A model generated the notes under the pieces. It was given only the letters and a program-made list of their open reading frames with translations, was not told the origin of the DNA and searched no databases. The position numbers and the translations under genes were made by a program. Source: Burkholderia sp. MS389 (GTDB lineage: Bacteria > Pseudomonadota > Gammaproteobacteria > Burkholderiales > Burkholderiaceae). From it: a DNA stretch of 64,000 nt. Below are positions 15,669-23,993 of the stretch, in pieces. The stretch covers positions 1,922,001 through 1,986,000 of the forward strand of contig NZ_CP045995.1 of assembly GCF_016899425.1 (NCBI RefSeq), given 5' to 3'. The first letter of the stretch is position 1. Every line of letters begins with the position of its first letter.

Positions 15669-16472
15669 TCACGGCGCCGAAGTCAGTTGCTGCTTTGCGC
15701 CGTAGATGTCGAAGTCGAAGTATTTCGCGGCGATCTTCTGGTACGTGCCGTTCGCACGGATCGCGACGATCGCGTCGTTCAGCCGCTTCTTCATGTCGCC
15801 GTCGCCCTTGCGTATGCCCATCGCCACGCCGTGTCCGGTAATCCGCGCGTCGGTCACGTCCGGGCCCGCGAACGCGTAACCCTTGCCGCGCGGCGTCTTC
15901 AGGAACGAGTAGCCGGCCTGGGTCTTGTCCTGGAACGTCGCATCGAGCCGGCCGTTCACCAGATCCTGATACACCTGGTCCTGATTCTGGTACGACACGA
16001 TCGTCACGCCCTTGGTCGCCCATTCGGCCTTCGCGTACGCCTCCTGCGTCGTGCCCTGGTCGATCCCGACGCGCTTGCCGGCGAGCGACGCGGCATTCGG
16101 CAGCAGCTTCGAGCCGACCGGCGCGACGAGCGCGCCCGGCGACGCATACAGCTTGTTCGAGAAGTCGATCTGCTTGAGCCGCTCGTCGGTGGCCGTCATC
16201 GCGGACATGATCACGTCGAACTTGCGTGCACGCAGCGCCGGGATCATCCCGTCGAAGCTCTGTTCGACCCACACGCACTTCGCATGCAGTTGCTCGCAGA
16301 TCGCGTTGCGCAGGTCGATGTCGAAGCCGGCCAGCGAGCCGTCGGGCTGCTTCGCCTCGAACGGCGGATACGTGGGGTCGATGCCCCAGCGGATCGTCGA
16401 CGCGTCCTGCGCGAACGATACGAGCGGTGCGAACGCCAGCGCGGTGACGAGGAGCTTTGCGGTGCGGTTCAT
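15669..16472 (-). CDS. amino-acid ABC transporter substrate-binding protein
   Basis: Family 3 periplasmic binding protein, 267 aa, of the lysine/arginine/ornithine/histidine type. Signal peptide MNRTAKLLVTALAFAPLVSFAQ (cleaved about 21). The family signature GFDIDLRNAICEQL is seen near 48-61, with a Cys pair (about 59 and 66) as in HisJ/ArgT. A good AAGGACA Shine-Dalgarno precedes the ATG. No permease or ATPase gene is adjacent; the next gene of the operon encodes the PhyH dioxygenase. It may share a transporter encoded elsewhere. Confidence 0.93.
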   Translation of the reverse strand: MNRTAKLLVTALAFAPLVSFAQDASTIRWGIDPTYPPFEAKQPDGSLAGFDIDLRNAICEQLHAKCVWVEQSFDGMIPALRARKFDVIMSAMTATDERLKQIDFSNKLYASPGALVAPVGSKLLPNAASLAGKRVGIDQGTTQEAYAKAEWATKGVTIVSYQNQDQVYQDLVNGRLDATFQDKTQAGYSFLKTPRGKGYAFAGPDVTDARITGHGVAMGIRKGDGDMKKRLNDAIVAIRANGTYQKIAAKYFDFDIYGAKQQLTSAP

Positions 16473-16826
16473 GGCATGTCCTTGAAGGTCTCGACGCGGC
16501 GGGCGACGCCGGCGTTCGGTTTGGGGCGATGCGACGGGGTGCCGGCGCGGGGCGCGAAAGACGAGGGACTTCGGTGAAACTGCCATGCAGTCTAGACCGC
16601 TTGATTTTTGAGCACAAGCAGGGAAATGCGGGAGGGCGGCGGATTAATAAAAGATCGAAGCCGGGGAGGCGGGTGACGCTCCATTGAGAGATTTTCCGGG
16701 AAATTTCGGATGTTTACCCTGCGCGATCCGCACCTGACCCAGAATGCGTTTTCCGGACACCGGCCACCACCGCGACGTGTTTCCCGCGGTTCCGTCGAAT
16801 CTACTGGCAACGTGCCCTATACTGCG
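16473..16826. other. intergenic interval without a recognisable gene
   Basis: Holds the promoter side of the binding-protein gene and, from about 16600, sequence poorer in G+C than its surroundings (TTTTTGAGC, GGATTAATAAAAG) that leads into the broken AbiEii gene. No reading frame could be supported; degraded 5' parts of that gene may lie here. Confidence 0.5.
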
Positions 16827-17328
16827 ATGGAATTTTTCAACGTGAATCCCCACATCAGCGATGCCGCGTCCGACATCACGCCGAATGATGAGGAACACGC
16901 CGGGTTCGTGAAGCTGATGCTGCCCGACGGCGAAATCGACTTCGTGGGTCTCCCGGAATCTGACGTCTCCCGGCTACGACGAACGGACGCTGATGGATCG
17001 TGTCGTCAAGGTCGAGACTTCCGCGGAAATCGTCGCCAAGAAAATGCGGCACCGCGGCGATCGTCCGACTGCGCGGGACCTGTTCGATCTGTGCCTGGTC
17101 ATCGAGCGGGAGCCGGAAAGCTTGATGGAAGCCGGTGCGTTCCTCGTTCGGCATCGCGACACGTTTCTGCGTCTGCTCAACGAGCATCGCGCCTTCGTAC
17201 AACCGCGGTTCGACGACATCCGGACACTCGGCTACACGCCGTCGTTCGACTATTGCGTTGAACTCGCCGACGCATTCCTGCGAAAACTCCCCGGCGGCAC
17301 GCCTGAACCCAAATCGCGCCGCCGCTGA
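16827..17328 (+). pseudogene. remnant of an AbiEii-type nucleotidyltransferase (frameshifted)
   Basis: Two reading frames together give the C-terminal part of a nucleotidyltransferase toxin of the AbiEii/AbiGii family. The first frame (from 16827) reads NVNPHISDAASDIT...FVKLMLPDGEIDFV. The second continues as NLTSPGYDERTLMDRVVKVET and then ETSAEIVAKKMRHRGDRPTARDLFDLCLVIE, ending at 17328. The join needs a frameshift between about 16946 and 16957. The N-terminal catalytic part with the nucleotide-binding motif is not found, and no AbiEi antitoxin gene is adjacent. The gene is therefore dead, a trace of a past defence or toxin-antitoxin module. Confidence 0.7.
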
Positions 17329-17457
17329 TCCCTACCGCGCCCGCGAACGTCATCCACAGGAAGTCGTCAAGCACCTCACAACCCCGCAAAACACCCGCCC
17401 AACTCGGGCGAAACCGCGATTGCCCGCGCTGCCCTGCCATGTTAAAAGTCGTCGCAC

Positions 17458-17471
17458 GCATTTGAAAATGC
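17458..17471. promoter_or_regulatory. palindrome GCATTT-GA-AAATGC upstream of the LysR gene
   Basis: 14-bp palindrome, 27 bases before the LysR start at 17499. It is a plausible LysR autoregulatory site. Confidence 0.4.
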
Positions 17472-17498
17472 AATGCCCGAATCCCTAGAAGTGCATAA

Positions 17499-18362
17499 AT
17501 GAATAGACCCCTGTTCGACATCGACCTGCTGCGTGCGCTGGTGATGGTCGCCGACTGCGGCAGTTTCACGACGGCGTCCGCGCGCCTGCATTCGACGCAG
17601 TCGACGGTCAGCCAGAAGGTGCGCCGACTCGAGGAAATCGCCGGCCACCGCCTGCTCGACCGCGGCGCGCGCGACGTGCGGGCGACCGATGCGGGCGTGA
17701 CGGTGCTCAGTTATGCGCGACGCATGCTCGCGCTGAACGACGAGATGCTGGAGGCGCTGTCGGGCGCGACGGTCGCGCTGACGATCCGGCTCGGCGTGCC
17801 CGACGATTTCGCGGCGGGCCGCACGACGCACGCGCTCGCGGCGTTCAAGCGCGAGCATCCGCAGGTGAAGCTCGAAGTGACGTGCGGGCTGAGTCGCGAC
17901 ATCAGCGCCGCGTACGATCGCGGCGAACTCGACCTCGTGCTGATCAAGCAGCGGCGCGACAGCCGCGAGGCCGTCGTGCGCTGGCCGGAGAAGCTACGCT
18001 GGATCGACAGCGCGAAGCATCCGTCGATCGATCTCGACCCGGTGCCGATCGTCGTGTTCCCGCCGCGCGGACTCTACCGCGACGACATGATCAAGGCGAT
18101 CGAGGAGCGCGGCCGCCGCTGGCGGATCAGCTTCACGACGTCGAGCCTGAGCGGCATCCAGGCGGCGGTCGCGGACGGGCTCGGCATCAGCGTACTGCCC
18201 GCGCGCGTGGTGACGGACGAGCATGTGGTGCTGACCGCGAAGCAGGGCTTCGCGCCGATCGAGCATATGGACATCGCGATCCTGCATCGGCCGACGGCCG
18301 ACCCGATGGTCCGCGCGCTGACGAAGACGCTCGCGGCGATGCTGGAACTCGAAGGGCGGTAG
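17499..18362 (+). CDS. LysR family transcriptional regulator
   Basis: 287-aa LysR regulator. The helix-turn-helix spans about residues 8-65 (LLRALVMVADCGSFTTASARLHSTQSTVSQKVRRLEE, in part), followed by a substrate-binding domain from about 90. The effector domain is of the type that often senses amino acids or aromatic compounds. It faces the NTF2/amidohydrolase operon tail to tail, with 56 bases between, so it may regulate that operon from its distal end or act elsewhere. A palindrome lies in its short upstream region. Confidence 0.92.
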   Translation: MNRPLFDIDLLRALVMVADCGSFTTASARLHSTQSTVSQKVRRLEEIAGHRLLDRGARDVRATDAGVTVLSYARRMLALNDEMLEALSGATVALTIRLGVPDDFAAGRTTHALAAFKREHPQVKLEVTCGLSRDISAAYDRGELDLVLIKQRRDSREAVVRWPEKLRWIDSAKHPSIDLDPVPIVVFPPRGLYRDDMIKAIEERGRRWRISFTTSSLSGIQAAVADGLGISVLPARVVTDEHVVLTAKQGFAPIEHMDIAILHRPTADPMVRALTKTLAAMLELEGR

Positions 18363-18384
18363 GCGAAGCGGATTTCGAACGGGA

Positions 18385-18406
18385 GCGGCGCGCAGGGGGG
18401 CGCCGC
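18385..18406. terminator. hairpin between convergent LysR and NTF2-like genes
   Basis: GCGGCGC at 18385-18391 and GCGCCGC at 18400-18406 pair around an 8-base loop in the 56-base convergent gap. Confidence 0.45.
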
Positions 18407-18418
18407 GCGCCACACGTG

Positions 18419-18895
18419 TCAGAACATCGTGTTGCCGTTCGCCGCCTGCTCGGGCACCGGCTGGTTGACGTCCCAGTGTTCGACGATCTTGCCGTGCTCG
18501 AGCCGGAAGATATCCATGATCGCGCTGCCGCGCGTGCCCGGTTCGCGCACCGCGTGCACGTGCAGGATCACGTAGTCGCCGTCGACGAACGAACGTTTGA
18601 TCTCACTGTGCGACTGCGGATATTTGTCGCGCAGGAACGCGACGAACTTGCGGAAACCGTCACGCCCGTCGGCCGCGTTCGGGTTGTGCTGCACGTAGCG
18701 ATCGCCGACATACGCGAGCGCGGCGTCCGCATCCTTCTCGTTCAAGCCTTTCTCATAGAACGCGAGCACCGTGCGCCGGTTGGCTTCCTGCTGCGCGTCG
18801 TCGGCCGAGCCGGTCGCCACCGCATGCGCGGCGCTCACGGCGAACAGGGCCGCCGCCATCCATCGTGCGGCCCGTGCCGCGGTCGTGCGTCGCAT
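18419..18895 (-). CDS. exported SnoaL/NTF2-like protein
   Basis: 158-aa SnoaL-like polyketide-cyclase/NTF2-fold protein with an N-terminal signal peptide (RWMAAALFAVSAAHAVA). The core reads FYEKGLNEKDADAALAYVGDRYVQHNPNAADGRDGF, then the conserved IMDIFRLEHGKIVEHWDVNQPVPE tail. The predicted export is notable because relatives of this predicted 'SnoaL aldol condensation' group act in many settings and no specific reaction can be named. GGAGA precedes the ATG. It is the last gene downstream of two amidohydrolase genes, 54 bases after the first of them. Confidence 0.85.
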   Translation of the reverse strand: MRRTTAARAARWMAAALFAVSAAHAVATGSADDAQQEANRRTVLAFYEKGLNEKDADAALAYVGDRYVQHNPNAADGRDGFRKFVAFLRDKYPQSHSEIKRSFVDGDYVILHVHAVREPGTRGSAIMDIFRLEHGKIVEHWDVNQPVPEQAANGNTMF

Positions 18896-18949
18896 CGTCG
18901 TCTCCCGACATCCGGTTGAAAACCGGATCATACCGGGGCGACGCGGCGC

Positions 18950-20134
18950 TCAGACCAGCGCACCATGACGCGCGACGATCTTCCCGGACGATACGACGAG
19001 ACGCCGCACCGGCCGCGCGACGACGGCCTCCGCGAACGTCAGCGCATCGACGAGCACGACGTCCGCGCGGCTGCCCGGCTGCAGCCCGTAATCCGCGAAA
19101 CCGCAGCCGCGCGCCGCGCCGTGCGTCACGCAGTCGAGCGCGACTTCGAGCGCATCGTCTCGGCGGAAATCGTTGCGCATGCCGATCAGCATCGCGCGTT
19201 CGAGCATGTCGGGCGAACCGTAGGGCGTCCACGTGTCGCGCACGCCGTCGTTGCCGCCGATCACGGTCACGCCCGCCGCGCGGCACGCGGCTACCGGCGG
19301 CACCGGCACCGCGGCCGGCGCGGTCGTGACGATTCCAACGCCGAGCTCGGCCATCCGCGCGAGCAGCGCATCGCGCTCGCGTTCGACGAGATCGCCCAGA
19401 CAGAAACCATGACTGATCGTGACCTTGCCGTGCATGCCGTGCGTCGCGGTGCGCTGCAGGATCAGGTCGAGCGAGTACGCGCCCATCGACCCGCGCTCGT
19501 GCAGATGGATGTCGAGTCCGCGGCCGTGGCGTTCGGCGATCGCGAACAGCACGTCCACCGCCTCGACCGGATCGCCTTCGATCGCGCACGGATCGAGCCC
19601 GCCGAGCAGGTTGGCGCCCGCGTCGAGCGCGTCGGACAGCAGCGCATCGGTGCCCGGCCGCTTGAGCACGCCCGACTGCGGAAACGCGACGATCTGGATC
19701 TCGACCTGCCCGCGCAGCGTTTCTCGCGTCGCGAGGACGCCGTGCAGATGGCGCAGCCCGGCTTCGGTATCGACGTCGACGTGCGTGCGGATGCGCGTCG
19801 TGCCGGCCGCGAGGAACGCGCGCGCCAGCGCGAGCGACGCGGCGCCCGCGTCATGCCCGCTCGTCGCGCGATAGCGGCGTTCGTTCTCGATACGGTCGAC
19901 GAGACGCGGCCCGACCGCGTTGCGATACCACGGCATCCCCCAATGGGTCTTGTCGAGGTGCGTGTGGCCTTCGACGAGGCCGGGCAGCGCCAACGCGAGC
20001 GCGCCGTCCTCGATCGCACAGCCGGCGGGCGCGTCGAGCGACGGGCCGACGCGCGCGATGCGATCGCCTTCGATCAGGATATCGAGCGCGGCGTCGGCGT
20101 TCGTGCGGACATTGCGGATCAGCAGGTTCGTCAT
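18950..20134 (-). CDS. amidohydrolase family protein, cytosine-deaminase-like (copy 1)
   Basis: Metal-dependent amidohydrolase of 394 aa related to cytosine deaminase. Metal and catalytic motifs seen: His57-x-His59 in EGHTHLDK, HVDVD, HLHE, SHGF and the catalytic Asp region GGNDGVRDTWTPYG. The family hydrolyses cyclic amidines, imides and ureas, or deaminates pyrimidines or creatinine-like compounds. It is a clear paralogue of the gene just upstream (20184-21383), sharing order and spacing of every motif, which suggests a two-enzyme or heteromeric arrangement. No membrane or signal segment, so cytoplasmic. Confidence 0.88.
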   Translation of the reverse strand: MTNLLIRNVRTNADAALDILIEGDRIARVGPSLDAPAGCAIEDGALALALPGLVEGHTHLDKTHWGMPWYRNAVGPRLVDRIENERRYRATSGHDAGAASLALARAFLAAGTTRIRTHVDVDTEAGLRHLHGVLATRETLRGQVEIQIVAFPQSGVLKRPGTDALLSDALDAGANLLGGLDPCAIEGDPVEAVDVLFAIAERHGRGLDIHLHERGSMGAYSLDLILQRTATHGMHGKVTISHGFCLGDLVERERDALLARMAELGVGIVTTAPAAVPVPPVAACRAAGVTVIGGNDGVRDTWTPYGSPDMLERAMLIGMRNDFRRDDALEVALDCVTHGAARGCGFADYGLQPGSRADVVLVDALTFAEAVVARPVRRLVVSSGKIVARHGALV

Positions 20135-20183
20135 GTCGGTTCCGGTCGGGTCGGTCGGTGCAAGGTGCCGCGGGTCGGGCGGA

Positions 20184-21383
20184 TCAGCGCGTGAAGCGCA
20201 GCGACGGCGCGAGCGGTGCGCCCTGATCGCTTTCGCCGCGGCGGAATACCCAGCGTTCGGCCGGCACGCCCGCGACGGCCGCTGCCGCGTTCGGCGCACG
20301 CACCGCGACGAAGCTCGCGTCGCAGCCGACCGCGATTCCGTAGTGCTCCTTGCCGATCACGCGCGCGCCGGCGTGCGTCGCCATGTCGAGTGCGATGCCG
20401 AGCGCTTCGTCGGTGTAGAAGCCCGACCGGTAGCCGATCATCATCGCGCGCTGCAACATGTCGCCGTTGCCGTACGGCCACCACGCGTCGCGGATGTTGT
20501 CGTTGCCCGCGAACACGTGCACGCCCGCGTCGCGCAGCCGTTGCACCGGCGGGAACGCGCAGTCGCCCGGTGCATTCGTCAGGATCGATACGCCGGCGTC
20601 GGCCAGCACCGCAGCGGTGCGCTGCACGTCGTCGGCGCTCACCTGGCCGAGCGCGTACGCATGGCTCACGTTCACGCGTCCGCCGAGCCCGGCCGCGCGC
20701 GTGCGCGCCGCGATCCGCAGCAATTGCGCGATGCCCGTTTCGCCCGGCTCGTGCAGGTGGATGTCGATTTTCGCGCCGCGCTTCTCGGCGATGCCGAACA
20801 CGATGTCGAGCTGGCCGTCCGCATCGCCGTCGAGCGTCGTCGGGTCGATTCCGCCGACCACGTCCGCGCCTTCGCGCACCGCCGCATCGAGGATCTCGGC
20901 GGTGCCCGGGCACGTGATCACGCCGGCCTGCGGAAACGCGACCAGTTCGATGTCGACGATCCCGCGCCACTGTTCTCGCGCGGCCATCACGGCGTGCAGG
21001 TTCGACAGCCCCGTCGTCGCATCGACGTCGACGTGGCTGCGCATCGCGATCGTGCCTAACGCGGCGGCCTGCGCGATCAGCGCGTTCGCGCGCTCGACGA
21101 TCGGCGGCGCGGCCGCGAGCTGGCGCTTCTCGACCGCGAGCCGCTCGCGCAGCGAGCCGACCGGCTCATGCGGCACCCAGCGATCGCCGACGAAGCTCTT
21201 GTCGAGATGGATGTGGCCGTCGACGAAACCGGGCAGCACGACGCGGCCGTCGAGGTCGATCGTCTGCGCGCCGGGCGCGGCGGTGCAATCGGCGCCGATC
21301 GCGGCGAAGCGGCCGTCGCGGACGACGAGATTGACGGGTTGGCCGCTGGCGTCGCGGGCGTTGATGAAGAATCGTTCGGTCAT
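20184..21383 (-). CDS. amidohydrolase family protein, cytosine-deaminase-like (copy 2)
   Basis: Second cytosine-deaminase-like amidohydrolase, 399 aa, with DGHIHLDKSF, SHVDVDATTG, DIHLHEPGE, VSHAYALG and AGNDNIRDAWWPYG in the same order as its neighbour. It is the first gene of the operon; 49 bases separate it from copy 1. The product GIDPTTLDGD and GGLDPCAIEGD segments are also shared between the copies, which shows common descent by duplication, while overall sequence has diverged. The substrate is unknown; a nitrogen heterocycle is likely. Confidence 0.88.
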   Translation of the reverse strand: MTERFFINARDASGQPVNLVVRDGRFAAIGADCTAAPGAQTIDLDGRVVLPGFVDGHIHLDKSFVGDRWVPHEPVGSLRERLAVEKRQLAAAPPIVERANALIAQAAALGTIAMRSHVDVDATTGLSNLHAVMAAREQWRGIVDIELVAFPQAGVITCPGTAEILDAAVREGADVVGGIDPTTLDGDADGQLDIVFGIAEKRGAKIDIHLHEPGETGIAQLLRIAARTRAAGLGGRVNVSHAYALGQVSADDVQRTAAVLADAGVSILTNAPGDCAFPPVQRLRDAGVHVFAGNDNIRDAWWPYGNGDMLQRAMMIGYRSGFYTDEALGIALDMATHAGARVIGKEHYGIAVGCDASFVAVRAPNAAAAVAGVPAERWVFRRGESDQGAPLAPSLRFTR

Positions 21384-21842
21384 GGCTTCGATTGGGGCGG
21401 TCGCGGCGCGACACCGACGCGGACAGGGGAGGAAACGCGGCCGGCGCGGCGCGACCGTTGGCAGGGAATCCGGCCACGATATCGGACGCCGCTGCGCGAG
21501 GCCAATTAAAAGTCGCGATGCCGCGCATTCGATTTCCCGATGTGCGGCGCGCAGCGCCGGCGGACCGAACGCGGAGACGGGTTTCGTTGGCCGTGGAAGC
21601 GGCTGGAATGTCGGCGGCCGCGCGGGGGTGCAGCGCCCGCACGCGTGCGCCGGGGAACCGCGTCGCGCCGTTGCCGGCCGCCCCTTCGACGCCCACCCCA
21701 CCGGCGATTTACGCGGCAACAGACTTTACACGTTGTTACCCGGCCGCACCGGACGCGCATCCGGCCATTCCTTATACTCACGCCGAGTTCGCCACCCTGA
21801 CGGGAATCCATCGGCGGACACGTTGCCGATGCAGGAAACATC
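21384..21842. other. divergent intergenic region without a gene
   Basis: Carries the promoter of the amidohydrolase operon (minus strand) and of the lipoprotein gene (plus strand). TATACT at 21773-21778 is the best -10 for the lipoprotein; no good -35 pairs with it. CCGGA/TCCGG repeats surround 21748-21765. No small gene is supported. Confidence 0.55.
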
Positions 21843-22505
21843 ATGATGCGCATGCCTTCCACGAAGACCGTTCTGTTCGCCTCGCTCGTCGCCGTGGCGG
21901 CGCTTCCGCTCACCGCGTGCGTCGCGCCGGGCTACTACGGCGCGCAGCCGGGCTATCCGCAGCAACAGCAATACGCGACGCCCGGCTATGCGCAGCCCGC
22001 ATATTCGCAGCCGGGCTACGTGCAGCAGCAACCGGCGTATCCGAACCAGGCGCCGCAACCGTACGATCAATACGGCAACCCGTCGCAATACGGCTCGCAG
22101 CCGTATGACCAGTACGGCAACCCGCAACAGCAATACGCGACCCCGTACGGCAACGGCTACGGCACGCAGTACGGCACCGTGTCGAACATCCAGCCGGTCA
22201 ACGGCTCGGTCGCTCCGTCGGGCATCGCCGGCACCGTCGTCGGTGCGCTGGTCGGCGGGCTGGTGGGCAACCAGTTCGGCCGCGGTCACGGCCGCGATGC
22301 GGCGACCGTGATCGGCGCGCTCGGCGGCGCGGTGGCCGGCAACCAGATCGGCCAGCAGATGGGCGCCGCGCAAGGCCCGAGCAGCTACCGGATCGACGTG
22401 CAGGTCAGCGACGGCTCGATGCGCTCGTTCGACGTGCAGTCGCCGGGCAACCTGCGTCCGGGCGACCGCGTACAGATCAACGGCAATCAACTGTCGCGCT
22501 ATTGA
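21843..22505 (+). CDS. glycine-zipper 2TM-domain lipoprotein with Gln/Tyr/Pro repeats
   Basis: 220-aa lipoprotein. Signal peptide with lipobox LPLTAC, lipidated Cys26. Residues 27-110 are a low-complexity region of QPGY/QPYDQYGNPQQ-type repeats. A glycine-zipper '2TM' segment follows (about 126-175; GTVVGALVGGLVGNQFGRG...IGALGGAVAGNQIG), then a C-terminal SH3-like beta region. Glycine-zipper lipoproteins such as OsmB/SlyB relatives sit in the outer membrane and respond to envelope stress. Three ATG codons cluster at the start (21843, 21846, 21852). Confidence 0.9.
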   Translation: MMRMPSTKTVLFASLVAVAALPLTACVAPGYYGAQPGYPQQQQYATPGYAQPAYSQPGYVQQQPAYPNQAPQPYDQYGNPSQYGSQPYDQYGNPQQQYATPYGNGYGTQYGTVSNIQPVNGSVAPSGIAGTVVGALVGGLVGNQFGRGHGRDAATVIGALGGAVAGNQIGQQMGAAQGPSSYRIDVQVSDGSMRSFDVQSPGNLRPGDRVQINGNQLSRY

Positions 22506-22514
22506 TTCCCGTGG

Positions 22515-22541
22515 CGTGCGCGTGAGTTGATCGCGCGCACG
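22515..22541 (+). terminator. hairpin after the glycine-zipper lipoprotein gene
   Basis: CGTGCGCG (22515-22522) pairs with CGCGCACG (22534-22541) around an 11-base loop, 10 bases after the stop. No T-run. Confidence 0.45.
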
Positions 22542-22777
22542 TCGCCTGTTCGACGTCGTGCGCCAGACCGGCGCGACCGCGCATGCGCTTGACGCGCACC
22601 CTCCTTGATCGCGGTACGACACGCCATCATCACTGTCTTCTCCGTTCACGATCGCGCCCGCCGCCCCTGCGACGCACCGCGCATCGCCACGCGGCATCCG
22701 GATTCCTATTAGGATCAGGACGATGCATCCCCGCGACCGCCGCAGCGGCGCGCCGGCATGCACACCCCTCAACCGGA

Positions 22778-23308
22778 ATGCCGCCGATGACGATCACGAT
22801 GACAATCACGATCCGCCTGCTTGACGCCGCCGACGCGGCGCAGTTCCATACCGTCCGCCTGCGTGCGGTCGACACTGCCCCGACGTCTTTCCTGCCGACG
22901 CTCGACGAAGAGTCGCAGGTGCCGGTCGACGAATTCGCGAAACGCCTCACGCCGACGCAAGCACAGGCCGTGTTCGGCGCGTTCGACGGCGGCACGCTCG
23001 TCGGCATCACCGGCGTACGCCGCGATGCGCGCACGAAGATCGCGCACAAGGCGACGATCTGGGGCGTGTACGTCGACGCCGCGTATCGCGGGCAACGCGT
23101 CGCGCAGGCGCTGCTCGACCGCGCGACCGCGCATGCGGCGAACGCGTGGGGATGCAGCCAGCTGATGCTGTGCGTGAACGAAGTCAACCACGCCGCGGAG
23201 CGGCTGTATGCGTCGCAGGGATTCGTGCGGTTCGGCACGGAGCCGCGCTCGATGTGCGTCGACGGCCGCTTCTACGACGAGCACTACATGGTGAAGACGC
23301 TGGCGTAG
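22778..23308 (+). CDS. GNAT family N-acetyltransferase
   Basis: Acetyl-CoA-dependent N-acetyltransferase, 176 aa. The acetyl-CoA binding motif A is in WGVYVDAAYRGQRVAQALLDRATAHA, followed by motif B (LMLCVNEVNHAAERLYASQGFVRFGTEPRS). The substrate is not predictable. Three in-frame ATGs (22778, 22787, 22799) lie close together with no strong Shine-Dalgarno, so the true start could be any of them; the fold begins at the last. Confidence 0.9.
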   Translation: MPPMTITMTITIRLLDAADAAQFHTVRLRAVDTAPTSFLPTLDEESQVPVDEFAKRLTPTQAQAVFGAFDGGTLVGITGVRRDARTKIAHKATIWGVYVDAAYRGQRVAQALLDRATAHAANAWGCSQLMLCVNEVNHAAERLYASQGFVRFGTEPRSMCVDGRFYDEHYMVKTLA

Positions 23309-23373
23309 CGTATTCGTGTTCGCGTGCAGGTACCGATCGGCCGCACGCGAACGTCGTGGCGTGTCACCTCATC

Positions 23374-23631
23374 TCACCGCTTGTCGGTGATCGTCGTGTT
23401 GACGACCTGCCCGGCGATCGTCACGTTCGTCAGCGTCATCGCGCTCACGTTGAACGCATAGATCGGCCCCGGCGACGTGACCGTCACGTTCTGCACGACC
23501 GGTGCTCGCGTGCACATCGCGTCGCTCATCAGTTGGTCGTCGCAGCCGAGCGTGACGATGAAGGTGCGGCACGTTACCCGCTTCGATGCGGGTGATCGGA
23601 GAGAAAGATGAACGACGACGATGGGCGCCAT
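23374..23631 (-). pseudogene. possible C-terminal remnant of a beta-helix protein
   Basis: An 85-residue frame whose last two thirds look protein-like: CRTFIVTLGCDDQL, then NVTV...NVSA...NVTIAG repeats, as in the last coils of a right-handed parallel beta-helix such as polygalacturonase (GH28). No N-terminal part is found upstream, and base composition changes here. It is either a remnant or a chance frame; the family guess is weak. Confidence 0.3.
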
Positions 23632-23993
23632 GGGCGCGCCTTCCGGGGAAGGGTATCGATGCGCTGGGCAACAGTTCGCATTTATACGTCGTCATACCAT
23701 ATCGCGCAGTCGACGCACGCTTCGCACGGATCATGCATCCGTCGCTTATCCAGCTTTTACGCACACATCCGTCTGTATGTGTGCACACACTCACATTTCA
23801 CCGCCTTCGCTTAGAGATAAGTTGTCGTATGTTTATGCGCAAAAACTTCAATTAAATCGTCTCGGCCGACCTATCCGCCAAAGCGATTTCCCTGCTCGCC
23901 AACCGCCGCCGACCCGTCTCGGTAATTCCGCCTCTGTTCAGTTCCCCGCTGCCCGCGCTATCGTTTCCCCTATCCCCCAGCCAGGAGCTGCCT
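23632..23993. other. comparatively AT-rich interval without a gene
   Basis: Lower G+C than the flanks, with stretches such as GTTTATGCGC and CTTCAATTAAATCG. No frame could be supported. The promoter of the aminotransferase gene should lie toward its right end. Confidence 0.5.
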
